NCBI RefSeq assembly: GCF_004014875.1
Contig: NZ_CP034929.1
Coordinates: 434,001 to 498,000, forward strand
Direction: 5' to 3'
DNA from: Nocardioides yefusunii
Lineage (GTDB): Bacteria > Actinomycetota > Actinomycetes > Propionibacteriales > Nocardioidaceae
Length of the DNA stretch: 64,000 nucleotides
The position numbers were made by a program, and so were the translations under genes. Shown here one piece after another: positions 24,616 through 32,832 of this stretch (position 1 is the first letter of the stretch; every line of letters begins with the position of its first letter). The notes under the pieces are model-generated. The model saw only the letters and a program-made list of their open reading frames with translations. It made no database searches and was not told the DNA's origin.

Positions 24616-27192
24616 TCAGATCTTCGGGCGCTCGGGGAGCTTCCGCTTCTTGACCGCAGCGGTGATCTTCTCCGCCTGCGGCTCCCACGCGGAGAACGCC
24701 GTGGTCCAGTCGGCGACGGTGCTACGCGACGTGAGCGCCTTCACGGCCGGCCTGGAGCCAGCCACGCAGGCCTCGGTGCAGTCCTTCACCGCGTCAGCGG
24801 CAGCACGGACGGCGCTCGCGTCCGCCTCCACCACGTCGACGAGGGCCTGGAGTTCGGCGGTCGCCTTGGGCACCACGGTGAGTGCCTTCAAGCGGGAGAG
24901 CAGGGTCTCGCGGGAGGTGGCTGCGGCGTCGAGACGGCTCGCGACGTCGCTCTCCTCGCCCTCGACGGGCTTCTTGGCGGCGTCAACGAGAACGGCGTCG
25001 AGGTCGGAGTCCAGCGAGGTCAGGGTGCTCGTGGCGCCGGTGACGGTGGCGACGGCCGTGGCCAGGTTGGCCAGGTCGGTCTCCTTGGTGGCCTTGGCCT
25101 TGGCGTTGGCCTCCTCCCAGTCACGGAAGGTTGTGCGCGACGCCTTGACGGTGGCGTCGACGGCCTTGAGGCCTGCCTCAGCAGCAGGCCGGGTCTCGTC
25201 GGAGAGCTCCTTGGCGGCGTCGGTGGCCTTCTTCAAGGCGGCGTCCCAGACGTCGAAGGTGGCTGGGCGCAGCGCGGTGAAGCCGGTGAGGGCCTGGTGG
25301 AACTCGACGACGGCCAGCATCTCGTCCTTCTTGGCCGGGTCGGTGATGCCCTTGGCGGCCTGCGCCAGGGGAGCGGTGTACTCGCCGGCGCTGGCGCCCA
25401 CTGCACGCACGTCGGCGAGCAGCGTGGCCGCCTCGAGCTTCGCGGAGAGGTCGGTGACCGTGTCGGCAGCACCGGTGACGACCTCGTCAGCGATGGTCTC
25501 CTGCAGCCGGTCGACGATCTCGACGCCGGGGAGCAGGTCGGTGGAACCGCCGGCGGTCTCGATGTCGTCGCGCACCGCGGCCAGACCCTCGATGCTCTCG
25601 CGCAGGCTGTCCTGGGTCTCGGCCCACGACGACAGGTCGGCGGGCTTGAGGTTCTTCAACGGCGCTGCGGCAGACGCGACGGCGGACTCGGCGAGGCTGG
25701 CCCGGCGCACGGCGACGGAGACCGAGGAGTTGGTCTCGCGGGACTTCTCGTCGGTGGCACGCTGCTCGTCCAGGTTGCCCTCGAACGACGCGCCCGCGGC
25801 TGCGATCTCGGAGATCGACGACGCCTGACGCAACTGGGACGCAGCGGAGGTGAAGCCGCCGTGGGAGACGGCGAAGGCGTCCTTCACCGGAGCGTCCTTC
25901 TGGCTGTTCCACCAGAACCATCCGCCACCGCCGGCGACCAGCACCGCGGCGGCCACGCCAGCAGCCAGACCCTTGCGGAAGCGGCGCGGAGCGGGGTCCT
26001 CGTCGAGGTTGGCGTCGGGAGACGTGGGCGAGCCGTCCACGCCGATGCCGGGGGCGAAAGGAACCGATCCGGGCAGGGAGGCGGAGGTGACGCCGGCGGC
26101 GCTCAGACCGACCTCGGGGAGGGCGCTCGGGGCGTCCGTTGCCGCAGCGGGGAACTCCTCGGCGTCCGGGAGGGCGTCGACAGCGGCCTCGGTCTGGGCG
26201 GGTGCGTAGAGGGAGTCGCCGTAGAGGTCGAAGGCGGAGACCTCGGGAACGGGGACGGGCTCGAGGTCGACCGGGTCGGTCTGAAGAGCAGCGGCCATGT
26301 CGATCGCGGCGGTCTCGTCGAGGTCGAGGACCTCGGCTTCCTCGGCGCTCTCGGCGTCCTCGGCGTCCTCGGCGTCCTCAGCGTCCTCGGTGACCGGGGC
26401 GTCGGTGGCCAGCGCAGCACCGTCGACGGCCAGCGCAGCAGCCTCGGCGGCGGCGATCGGGCTGAGGGGCGCCTCGACCTCGGGGTGAACGGCGGGCTCG
26501 AAGGCGTACTCGTCGCCCTCGACGAGGTCTTCCTCCTCGGTCGCGTCCGGGGTTGCGAAGGAGGAGGTGTCGGCGGCGTCGGCGGGGTCGGCGTCGTCGG
26601 CCGCCGCGTCGAGGACGGGGGCGGTGGCTGCCTCGGGTTCGGGGAGGATCTCGACCGCGGCCGGGGACGGCTCGAGGGAGGCCCACGGGTCGACGGGAAC
26701 AGCGGGGGTGTCTGAGGTCAGACGGAGGTCGAGACCGGCCCAGGGGTCGGCGGGGACGTCCGGCGTCACCGCGTGGGTGGGCTCGACGTCGTCGACCGGC
26801 GGGGCCAGGAACGTGTCGACCGCGGCGTCGGACTCCTCGAACGCGGGGAGCGCGGGCGGGACGGGGAGAGCAGGTGCTGCGAGCTCCTCGGTCACGGTCG
26901 CGGCCGGGGCGGGCGCGGGGGTGACCGCGGCGGGGCTGCTCGTCCGCGGCTCCTCGACGCGCTCGAAGATGCTCTCGACCGGCTCGGGAGTCTGTGCGGC
27001 CGAGGGCTTCCAGGCGGCGCGGAATAGGCCGGTGTTCAGGAGGGCCTCGGGGATCTGGATTCGCCCGGTGTCAGCGAGGGCGGAGTCACCGGCCTCGGGG
27101 CTCGTGGGTTCGGTGCGCGCGCAGGCGTGGTCCGCCGTCCACTGCTCCCCACAGGTGGGGCAGGGGGTGGTTCCACTGGTCTGACTGTCCAT
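24616..27192 (-). CDS. Large zinc-ribbon, acidic-linker membrane protein with helical extracytoplasmic domain
   Basis: The protein has 858 residues; ATG 27192 has GAGGG five bases upstream and is preferred to 27204. Near the start is a zinc-ribbon-like CPTCGEQWTADHAC (residues 9-22). Residues about 40-395 are low-complexity, rich in Ala, Pro, Asp and Glu, with a run of AED triplets from near-identical 9-bp DNA repeats (26352-26393). One membrane segment (GLAAGVAAAVLVAGGGGWFW) sits near residue 410. The remaining roughly 430 residues are helical and coiled-coil-like, with a single Cys pair (DCTEAC). It probably spans the membrane once. Function is unknown. Confidence 0.75.
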   Translation of the reverse strand: MDSQTSGTTPCPTCGEQWTADHACARTEPTSPEAGDSALADTGRIQIPEALLNTGLFRAAWKPSAAQTPEPVESIFERVEEPRTSSPAAVTPAPAPAATVTEELAAPALPVPPALPAFEESDAAVDTFLAPPVDDVEPTHAVTPDVPADPWAGLDLRLTSDTPAVPVDPWASLEPSPAAVEILPEPEAATAPVLDAAADDADPADAADTSSFATPDATEEEDLVEGDEYAFEPAVHPEVEAPLSPIAAAEAAALAVDGAALATDAPVTEDAEDAEDAEDAESAEEAEVLDLDETAAIDMAAALQTDPVDLEPVPVPEVSAFDLYGDSLYAPAQTEAAVDALPDAEEFPAAATDAPSALPEVGLSAAGVTSASLPGSVPFAPGIGVDGSPTSPDANLDEDPAPRRFRKGLAAGVAAAVLVAGGGGWFWWNSQKDAPVKDAFAVSHGGFTSAASQLRQASSISEIAAAGASFEGNLDEQRATDEKSRETNSSVSVAVRRASLAESAVASAAAPLKNLKPADLSSWAETQDSLRESIEGLAAVRDDIETAGGSTDLLPGVEIVDRLQETIADEVVTGAADTVTDLSAKLEAATLLADVRAVGASAGEYTAPLAQAAKGITDPAKKDEMLAVVEFHQALTGFTALRPATFDVWDAALKKATDAAKELSDETRPAAEAGLKAVDATVKASRTTFRDWEEANAKAKATKETDLANLATAVATVTGATSTLTSLDSDLDAVLVDAAKKPVEGEESDVASRLDAAATSRETLLSRLKALTVVPKATAELQALVDVVEADASAVRAAADAVKDCTEACVAGSRPAVKALTSRSTVADWTTAFSAWEPQAEKITAAVKKRKLPERPKI
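26352..26393. repeat. 9-bp tandem repeats inside the acidic-linker coding region
   Basis: About four to five near-perfect copies of CTCGGCGTC lie in a row. They encode repeated Ala-Glu-Asp and could vary in number without breaking the frame. Confidence 0.75.
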
Positions 27193-27673
27193 CGGTTCCC
27201 TCACGTGTCACTGCTGTTCTCCGGCGACTGTAGGGCGCGCCTGCGCCTGCCGAGGTCGGTTGCGATCAATGTGATTGTCCCGTGTCGACCCGCAGAAGCG
27301 TGTGCCGGGCCCGTGCGTGGGGCGACGACGGCTGGCATGGATCGGCTGGGGAGGGGCCGTTCGGAGGTCTGGTCCAGCGGTACGGACCACTCCGGGGGTA
27401 CACGGGTGTGATCTGGGTCATCAATGGGGGCGTAACCCAAAGTTCACCGGGAACGGACGAAATGCCTGAGGAGAAGGGTTCCGTGATCGGGCGAAATTGG
27501 TAATGTTCACGACGCAACAGGTGCAAGTTCCAGCAGGTACGCCAGCGGAGTTTGTGATCCAACGGCGTTTCTTCAACGGTTACCGCAGTACCCGAGGTCG
27601 AGCGACGTGTCACCGCATCTGTGCGGGCCCGTCGCAGTGGCGGGCTCTCGCCCCGACTAAGGAGATTTGAGCA
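27193..27673. other. Gene-free stretch, cold-shock promoter and long 5' leader
   Basis: These 480 bp lie between the zinc-ribbon protein gene and the cold-shock gene, which read away from each other. The half next to the cold-shock gene is moderately AT-rich (27500-27600) and most likely holds its promoter and a long untranslated leader. I see no gene there. Confidence 0.55.
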
Positions 27674-27877
27674 ATGGCTCAGGGCACCGTGAAGTGGTTC
27701 AACGCCGAGAAGGGCTTCGGCTTCATTGCGCAGGAGGACGGCGGCGACGACGTCTTCGTGCACTACTCCGCGATTCAGTCGAACGGTTACAAGTCGCTCG
27801 ACGAGAACCAGAAGGTCGAGTTCGACGTCACCCAGGGCCCCAAGGGCCCCCAGGCTGAGAACGTTCGCCCGCTCTGA
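27674..27877 (+). CDS. cspA: Cold-shock protein (CspA family)
   Basis: This is a 67-residue single cold-shock domain, the normal length. RNP1 (KGFGFIAQ) and RNP2 ([10 protein letters not shown]) are both present, after the canonical [14 protein letters not shown] start. An AAGGAG ribosome site lies at 27659-27664. It binds single-stranded nucleic acids in the cytoplasm as an RNA chaperone. The long upstream leader fits the usual post-transcriptional control of this family. A strong terminator follows, so it is monocistronic. Confidence 0.96.
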   Translation: MAQGTVKWFNAEKGFGFIAQEDGGDDVFVHYSAIQSNGYKSLDENQKVEFDVTQGPKGPQAENVRPL

Positions 27878-27922
27878 TCTGAGCTGGTGACGTCGAGGGC
27901 AGCACCTGTCCTCCGACTTTCG

Positions 27923-27957
27923 CAGAACCCCTGTCCGCTCAGCGGACGGGGGTTCTG
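27923..27957. terminator. Terminator of the cold-shock gene
   Basis: CAGAACCCC(C) and GGGGTTCTG arms continue inward with TGTCCGC/GCGGACG and loop TCA, 46 bp after the stop. Confidence 0.88.
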
Positions 27958-28049
27958 TGCGTTTCGGCGTCATGGGGGAAGGGTTCTGCCGTCCTTCTTG
28001 AGCGCGTGTCAGTCTTGGTCACGCGCGCGGGGGTAGGCGAGCAGGAGGA

Positions 28050-28229
28050 ATGGACGTGGCAGACCCGTTGGACGTGAACCTCACGGATGTTGATCTGATG
28101 GGAGAGGTCGAGCTCACGACGATGCTGATGGTGGCCGCGAGCGCGAGCGACGAGCCCCTTGAGCAGGAGCAGATCGACAAGTTGCTGGGGCTGGCCGAGC
28201 CCGCACCGGAGGCCCCCGGCATGCCTTGA
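28050..28229 (+). CDS. Small acidic protein of unknown function
   Basis: A 59-codon frame starts at ATG 28050, preceded by AGGAGG at 28043-28048. The product is strongly acidic (MDVADPLDVNLTDVDLMGEV), followed by a Leu-rich helix (LTTMLMVAAS) and an EQEQIDKLLG helix. The strong ribosome site and actinobacterial codon use support translation. It ends just before the CsoR operator, so it is a separate transcript upstream of the copper operon. No family is recognised. Confidence 0.6.
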   Translation: MDVADPLDVNLTDVDLMGEVELTTMLMVAASASDEPLEQEQIDKLLGLAEPAPEAPGMP

Positions 28230-28233
28230 GGGG

Positions 28234-28248
28234 TACCCCCCGGGGGTA
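28234..28248. promoter_or_regulatory. CsoR operator
   Basis: TACCCCCCGGGGGTA is a perfect palindrome of the GTA-C4-6-G4-6-TAC-like type known for CsoR. It lies 12 bp upstream of the csoR start, so it overlaps the promoter. Apo-CsoR would repress the operon and copper(I) release it. Confidence 0.85.
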
Positions 28249-28260
28249 TAAGGTGAAGGC

Positions 28261-28551
28261 ATGTGTGCGGCCCACCACGGCTATCTGACCCAGAAGTCCT
28301 CCCATCTCGCGCGCCTCAAGCGCGTCGAGGGACAGGTGCGTGGCCTGCAGAGGATGGTCGAGGACGAGCAGTACTGCATCGACATCCTCACCCAGGTCTC
28401 GGCCGTCACGAAGGCTCTCGAGTCGGCGGCCCTGGCGCTGCTGGCCGAGCACATGAACCACTGCGTCGTCGACGCTGCCCGTCAGGGCGACGACGAGGCC
28501 CGGGCCAAGGTCGACGAGGCGATGGCGGCGATCAGCCGCCTCGTGAAGTGA
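28261..28551 (+). CDS. csoR: Copper-sensing repressor CsoR
   Basis: This 96-residue all-helical CsoR/RcnR-family protein has the copper(I) ligand set Cys39 (EQYCIDIL), His64 and Cys68 (EHMNHC). That set is diagnostic for CsoR rather than RcnR or FrmR. The LKRVEGQVRGLQRMVE helix is the conserved DNA- and subunit-contact region. It represses the following copZ-copA genes from the adjacent palindrome. It is the first gene of the operon and so autoregulated. Confidence 0.93.
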   Translation: MCAAHHGYLTQKSSHLARLKRVEGQVRGLQRMVEDEQYCIDILTQVSAVTKALESAALALLAEHMNHCVVDAARQGDDEARAKVDEAMAAISRLVK

Positions 28552-28591
28552 CCGGCACCGACCGCCCTACGAGATTCCCCCAGGAGAAGCG

Positions 28592-28798
28592 ATGAGCACC
28601 CAAGCCACCTACACCGTCACCGGCATGACCTGCGGCCACTGCGCCTCCTCGGTCACGGAGGAGATCGGCGAGATCTCCGGCGTCACGGCCGTCGACGTCG
28701 TCGTCGAGACCGGCCAGGTCACCGTCACCTCCGAGGCCCCCGTCGCCCGCGAGGACGTCGTCGCCGCCGTCACCGAGGCCGGCTACGTCGTCGTCTGA
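28592..28798 (+). CDS. copZ: Copper chaperone CopZ (HMA domain)
   Basis: This 68-residue single heavy-metal-associated domain of beta-alpha-beta-beta-alpha-beta type has the copper site GMTCGHC near residues 11-17. It is cytoplasmic and hands Cu(I) to the ATPase encoded two genes downstream. An AGGAG site lies ten bases before the ATG. The second half (VETGQVTVTSEAPVAREDVV) is a typical HMA tail. Confidence 0.95.
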   Translation: MSTQATYTVTGMTCGHCASSVTEEIGEISGVTAVDVVVETGQVTVTSEAPVAREDVVAAVTEAGYVVV

Positions 28799-28823
28799 GA
28801 CGACCCTTGTCCCAGAGGTCGTC

Positions 28824-28979
28824 ATGAGCACCCCCACCCGTCTGGCGCTCTTCGCCGGAACCCTCGTCGTCGTCTTCGCGCTGGCGTTCGGCGTGGGGCG
28901 AGTCGTCCCGACGCTCGCTGACGAGTCTCCCGAGCACTCGCACGGGCAGCCGAGCCCCGAGGTCAACCATGAGCACTGA
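28824..28979 (+). CDS. Small single-span membrane protein in the copper operon
   Basis: The frame has 51 residues from ATG 28824 and overlaps the copA start by 11 bp in another frame, which argues for translational coupling. One membrane segment (LALFAGTLVVVFALAFGVG) spans residues 7-25. The short outer tail is His-rich (EHSHGQPSPEVNHEH, four His in 15 residues), suggesting copper binding outside the membrane. Similar short proteins appear between copZ and copA in other actinobacteria, to my recollection. The function is inferred from context only. Confidence 0.75.
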   Translation: MSTPTRLALFAGTLVVVFALAFGVGRVVPTLADESPEHSHGQPSPEVNHEH

Positions 28980-31215
28980 CGTCCAGGGGCTCACGCAGCT
29001 CGACCTCGAGATCGGCGGCATGACGTGCGCGTCGTGCGCCAACCGGATCGAGCGCAAGCTCAACAAGATCGACGGCGTGAGCGCCACCGTCAACTACGCC
29101 ACCGAGAAGGCGTCGGTCTCCTACGACCCCACCTCGACGACGCTCACCCCCGAGCTCTTCGTCAGCACCGTCGAGGCCGCCGGCTACACCGCCACGCTGC
29201 CCGTCGTCGAGACGCCCGACGCCGAGCCCCAGCCCGACCGTCATGACCTCGAGGTCGCCTCCCTCAAGCAGCGACTCCTCGTCTGCCTGGTGCTCACCGT
29301 GCCGGTGATCGCGATGGCGATGGTCCCGCCGTGGCAGTTCACGCACTGGCAGTGGGCCTCGCTGACGTTGGCCGCCCCCGTCGTCGTGTGGGGAGCGTTC
29401 CCGTTCCACAAGGCTGCCTGGACCAACCTGCGCCACGGCGCCGCCACCATGGACACCCTCGTCTCGATGGGCGTGCTGGCTGCGTTCGCGTGGTCGCTCT
29501 ACGCCCTCTTCTTCGGCACCGCCGGAGAGCCCGGGATGACGCACGAGTTCGAGTTCACCGTCGCGCGGGGCGACGGGACGATGAACATCTATCTCGAGGC
29601 CGCCGCGGGTGTCACCACCTTCCTGCTCGCCGGCCGCTGGTTCGAGAAGCGCGCCAAGCGTGCCTCCGGCGCGGCGCTACGGGCCCTGATGGAACTCGGA
29701 GCCAAGGACGTCGCGGTCCTGCGCAACGGCGCGGAGACCCGGATCCCGGTCGCCGAACTGCGCGTGGGTGAGTCCTTCGTGGTGCGGCCCGGTGAACGCG
29801 TCGCGACCGACGGCACCGTCCTGGACGGCACCTCGGCCCTCGACACCTCCACCGTCACCGGTGAGTCCGTGCCCCGCGACGTCGGTCCCGGCGACGCCGT
29901 CGTCGGAGCCTGCGTGAACACCCACGGACGCCTCGTCGTGCGTGCCGACAAGGTCGGCGCCGACACCCAGCTCGCCCAGATGGCCCGCCTCGTCGAAGAG
30001 GCACAGACCGGCAAGGCCGAGGTCCAACGCCTCGCCGACCGGATCTCCGGCGTCTTCGTCCCGGTCGTGCTGGTGCTCGCCGCCGCGACCCTCGGGTTCT
30101 GGCTCGGCAACGGTGCCGGACCCACCGCCGCGTTCACCGCAGCCGTCGCCGTCCTGATCGTCGCCTGCCCCTGTGCGCTGGGCCTGGCCACGCCCACCGC
30201 GCTCATGGTCGGCACCGGACGCGCCGCCCAGATGGGCGTCCTGATCAAGGGCCCCGAGGTGCTGGAGTCCACCCGCCGCGTCGACACCGTCGTCCTCGAC
30301 AAGACCGGCACCCTCACCACCGGCGTCATGACGTTGGTCGACGTCGTCGCCGGGCCGGGGGAGTCCCTCGACGACGTCCGTTCGCGGGCCGCTGCCGTCG
30401 AGGCAGGTTCGGAACACCCGATCGCGGCTGCCGTCGTCGCAGGTGTCCGCGAGGCAGGCGTCGAGGCCGGCCTCACGGCCAGTGCTGCTGACGGCGTCAC
30501 CGGGATCGTCGGCATCGGCGCCCGCGGCACCGTCGACGGTCTCGCCGTCACCGTCGGACGGCTCTCCGCCTTCGCCCACGTGCCCGACGCCCTCGCCGCG
30601 ACCGCATCAGCCGCCGAGGCCGCGGGTCGCACCGCCGTCGCGGTCGGGTGGGACGACGTCGCCCGTGGAGTCCTGGTCGTCTCCGACACCGTGCGCCCCA
30701 CGGCCGCTCGCGCCGTCGCCGACCTGAAGAAGATGGGCCTGCGCCCGCTGCTGGTCACCGGCGACAACGACGGCGCCGCCCGCGCGGTCGCCTCGGCCGT
30801 CGGGATCGACGAGGTCGTCGCCGGTGTCATGCCCAGCGGGAAGGTCGACGTCGTACGTCGCCTGCAGGACGAAGGACGTGTCGTCGCGATGGTCGGCGAC
30901 GGCGTCAACGACGGCCCCGCGCTGGCGAGCGCCGACCTCGGCCTCGCGATGGGTGCCGGCAGCGATGTCGCCGTCGCGGCGTCCGACCTCACCCTGGTCC
31001 GCGACGACCCGACGGCCGTCGTCGACGCCGTCCGGCTCTCGCGTCGCACCCTGGCCACGATCAGGGGCAACCTGTTCTGGGCCTTCGCCTACAACGTCGC
31101 CGCGCTGCCGCTGGCCGCCTCCGGGCTGCTCACCCCGATGATCGCCGGGGCCGCGATGGCGTTCTCCAGCGTCTTCGTGGTCGCCAACTCGTTGCGCCTG
31201 CGTCGCTTCGCCTGA
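28969..31215 (+). CDS. copA: Copper-exporting P1B-type ATPase
   Basis: The protein has 748 residues. An N-terminal HMA domain carries GMTCASC (about residues 17-23). The membrane copper site CPCALGLATPT lies near residue 400, the phosphorylation site DKTGTLTTG near 443, the SEHPIA motif near 480 and the hinge GDGVNDGPALA near 642. The CPC motif and HMA domain define a Cu(I)-type P1B-1 pump that exports copper from the cytoplasm at the cost of ATP. Length and motif order are normal. It is the last gene of the csoR operon. Confidence 0.96.
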   Translation: MSTDVQGLTQLDLEIGGMTCASCANRIERKLNKIDGVSATVNYATEKASVSYDPTSTTLTPELFVSTVEAAGYTATLPVVETPDAEPQPDRHDLEVASLKQRLLVCLVLTVPVIAMAMVPPWQFTHWQWASLTLAAPVVVWGAFPFHKAAWTNLRHGAATMDTLVSMGVLAAFAWSLYALFFGTAGEPGMTHEFEFTVARGDGTMNIYLEAAAGVTTFLLAGRWFEKRAKRASGAALRALMELGAKDVAVLRNGAETRIPVAELRVGESFVVRPGERVATDGTVLDGTSALDTSTVTGESVPRDVGPGDAVVGACVNTHGRLVVRADKVGADTQLAQMARLVEEAQTGKAEVQRLADRISGVFVPVVLVLAAATLGFWLGNGAGPTAAFTAAVAVLIVACPCALGLATPTALMVGTGRAAQMGVLIKGPEVLESTRRVDTVVLDKTGTLTTGVMTLVDVVAGPGESLDDVRSRAAAVEAGSEHPIAAAVVAGVREAGVEAGLTASAADGVTGIVGIGARGTVDGLAVTVGRLSAFAHVPDALAATASAAEAAGRTAVAVGWDDVARGVLVVSDTVRPTAARAVADLKKMGLRPLLVTGDNDGAARAVASAVGIDEVVAGVMPSGKVDVVRRLQDEGRVVAMVGDGVNDGPALASADLGLAMGAGSDVAVAASDLTLVRDDPTAVVDAVRLSRRTLATIRGNLFWAFAYNVAALPLAASGLLTPMIAGAAMAFSSVFVVANSLRLRRFA

Positions 31216-31293
31216 GGGCTGCTCTGGAGCGCTGCTCTGGATGGCTGGGCGTCAGGGCCGAGCGTGACGGCAGGGGCTGCGAAGATGTCGCCC

Positions 31294-31746
31294 ATGTCGA
31301 GTGCAGCCAGCAAGCCCGAGGTCATCGCCGCCGGAGCCGTCGTCGTGCGTCACGACGCTGCCCCCGACGGGAGCACCGGACCGCGCGTCCTCCTGGTCCA
31401 CCGTCCCCACCACGACGACTGGTCCTTCCCCAAGGGCAAGCTCGACGCGGGGGAGACGATCGAGGAGTGCGCGGTGCGTGAACTCGCCGAGGAGACCGGC
31501 ATGGACGTCACCCTCGCCACGGCCCTGCCCGACCAGTGCTACGACCTGCCCAACGGCCGTCCCAAGCGTGTCCACTACTGGGTCGCAAGCGTGGCCGGCG
31601 CCCTGCTCGAAGCCGAGACCTTCGTCCCCAACGACGAGGTCGACGTGATCGCCTGGGCCATGCCCGAGCAGGCGGTCGCGCTGCTCAGCTACTCCCACGA
31701 CCGCGACCTCGTCGACGTCGCGGTGGAGTTGGCCGCCGCAGGCTGA
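31294..31746 (+). CDS. Nudix hydrolase (MutT-like)
   Basis: The protein has about 150 residues. The complete Nudix box is GKLDAGETIEECAVRELAEETG (22 residues, positions about 47-68) with the REL and EExG signature; it follows the WSFPKGK strand. It hydrolyses a nucleoside diphosphate linked to another group. WSFPKGK and the position near pst and ppk genes recall mycobacterial MutT1, which lies near ppk, but the MutT1 histidine-phosphatase domain is missing. The start could also be 31285. Confidence 0.85.
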   Translation: MSSAASKPEVIAAGAVVVRHDAAPDGSTGPRVLLVHRPHHDDWSFPKGKLDAGETIEECAVRELAEETGMDVTLATALPDQCYDLPNGRPKRVHYWVASVAGALLEAETFVPNDEVDVIAWAMPEQAVALLSYSHDRDLVDVAVELAAAG

Positions 31747-31764
31747 ACCAAGACGTCCCGCGGC

Positions 31765-31808
31765 GTTCACCTTGCGTTCACCCACGCCCCCGGATCGCGT
31801 CACCTCGA
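31765..31808 (+). promoter_or_regulatory. PHO box upstream of pstS
   Basis: Direct repeats GTTCACC at 31765 and 31776, 11 bp apart, match the actinobacterial PhoP site. A third, weaker unit CGTCACC lies 22 bp further at 31798. PhoP binds such 11-bp repeats to activate pst under phosphate limitation. Confidence 0.85.
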
Positions 31809-31858
31809 CCTCGCAGGATCTCTCATGACAACGCATTGAGAGATCCAGGAGATCAGAA

Positions 31859-32800
31859 GTGAACATCACTTCGCGTCGGGCAGTCGTGCCCGGCATCGCA
31901 GCCCTCGTACTCGCCCTCTCCGCCTGCGGATCGGGTTCCAGCTCCACCGACGAGGTGTCCGGAGACGTCGCCGTCGACGGCTCCTCCACCGTCTTCCCGA
32001 TGTCGGACACCGCCGCCGAGTACCTCATGGAGGCCTCGCCCGGCGTCGACGTCTCGGTCGGTTTCTCCGGCACCGGTGGTGGGTTCGAGAAGTTCTGCGC
32101 CGGACAGACCGACGTCTCGAACGCCTCGCGTCCGATCAAGGACGAGGAGATCGCCCTCTGCGGCGACAACGGCGTCGACTTCACCGAACTGAAGGTCGCC
32201 ACCGACGCCCTCACGATCGTGGTGCACCCCGACCTCGCCGTCGACTGCCTCACGACCACGCAGGTCGAGGACCTCTTCGGTCCCGAGGCCACCGCGAAGA
32301 AGTGGTCCGACCTCGACACGTCGTTCCCCGACACCAAGATCGCCGGCTTCATCCCCGGCGCCGACTCCGGCACCTACGACTACATGGCCTCCGACGTCAT
32401 CGGCCACGACACCGAGTCGTTGCGCACCGACTTCGAGGTCAACGAGGACGACAACGTCCTCGTCCAGGGTGTCTCCGGCACCCAGGGCGGCGTCGGTTTC
32501 TTCGGCTACACCTACTTCGAGGAGAACGCCGACAAGCTCAAGGCGCTCTCGATCGACTCCGGCAACGGCTGCGTCGCCCCGTCGGCCGAGACCGCCCAGG
32601 CCGGGGAGTACACGCCGCTGGCGCGTGACCTCTTCATCTACGTCAACGACGCGAAGTACGCCGACAACGCCGCCACCCAGGCCTACGTCGACCACTACGT
32701 CGAGAACCTCGCCGAGATCGCCGAGACCGCTCAGTACATCCCGCTGAACGACGCCGAGTACGCCGAGACCCAGGAGAAGCTCGCCGGCATCGCAGGCTGA
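31859..32800 (+). CDS. pstS: Phosphate-binding lipoprotein PstS
   Basis: The protein has 313 residues from GTG 31859. The lipoprotein signal ends with lipobox LSAC, so it is anchored outside. The phosphate-binding loops are present: DGSSTVFPMSD (about residues 42-52), SGTGGGFEKFCAG, DVSNASRPI and VSGTQGGVGFFGY. It captures phosphate for the PstCAB transporter. It is the first gene of pstSCAB, with the PHO box 50-95 bp upstream. Confidence 0.95.
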   Translation: MNITSRRAVVPGIAALVLALSACGSGSSSTDEVSGDVAVDGSSTVFPMSDTAAEYLMEASPGVDVSVGFSGTGGGFEKFCAGQTDVSNASRPIKDEEIALCGDNGVDFTELKVATDALTIVVHPDLAVDCLTTTQVEDLFGPEATAKKWSDLDTSFPDTKIAGFIPGADSGTYDYMASDVIGHDTESLRTDFEVNEDDNVLVQGVSGTQGGVGFFGYTYFEENADKLKALSIDSGNGCVAPSAETAQAGEYTPLARDLFIYVNDAKYADNAATQAYVDHYVENLAEIAETAQYIPLNDAEYAETQEKLAGIAG

Positions 32801-32832
32801 CGCCTCGACGCTCCACGGCAGCACACACTCAC

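Noticed and set aside
26352..26393. Regulatory repeat
   Set aside because: The repeats lie inside a coding region and preserve the frame, so they are best explained as protein-repeat codons.
24607..26715. 702-codon plus-strand frame opposite the zinc-ribbon protein gene
   Set aside because: It is a mirror of a low-complexity GC-rich gene. The minus strand has a signature zinc ribbon and a membrane segment and ends at a terminator.
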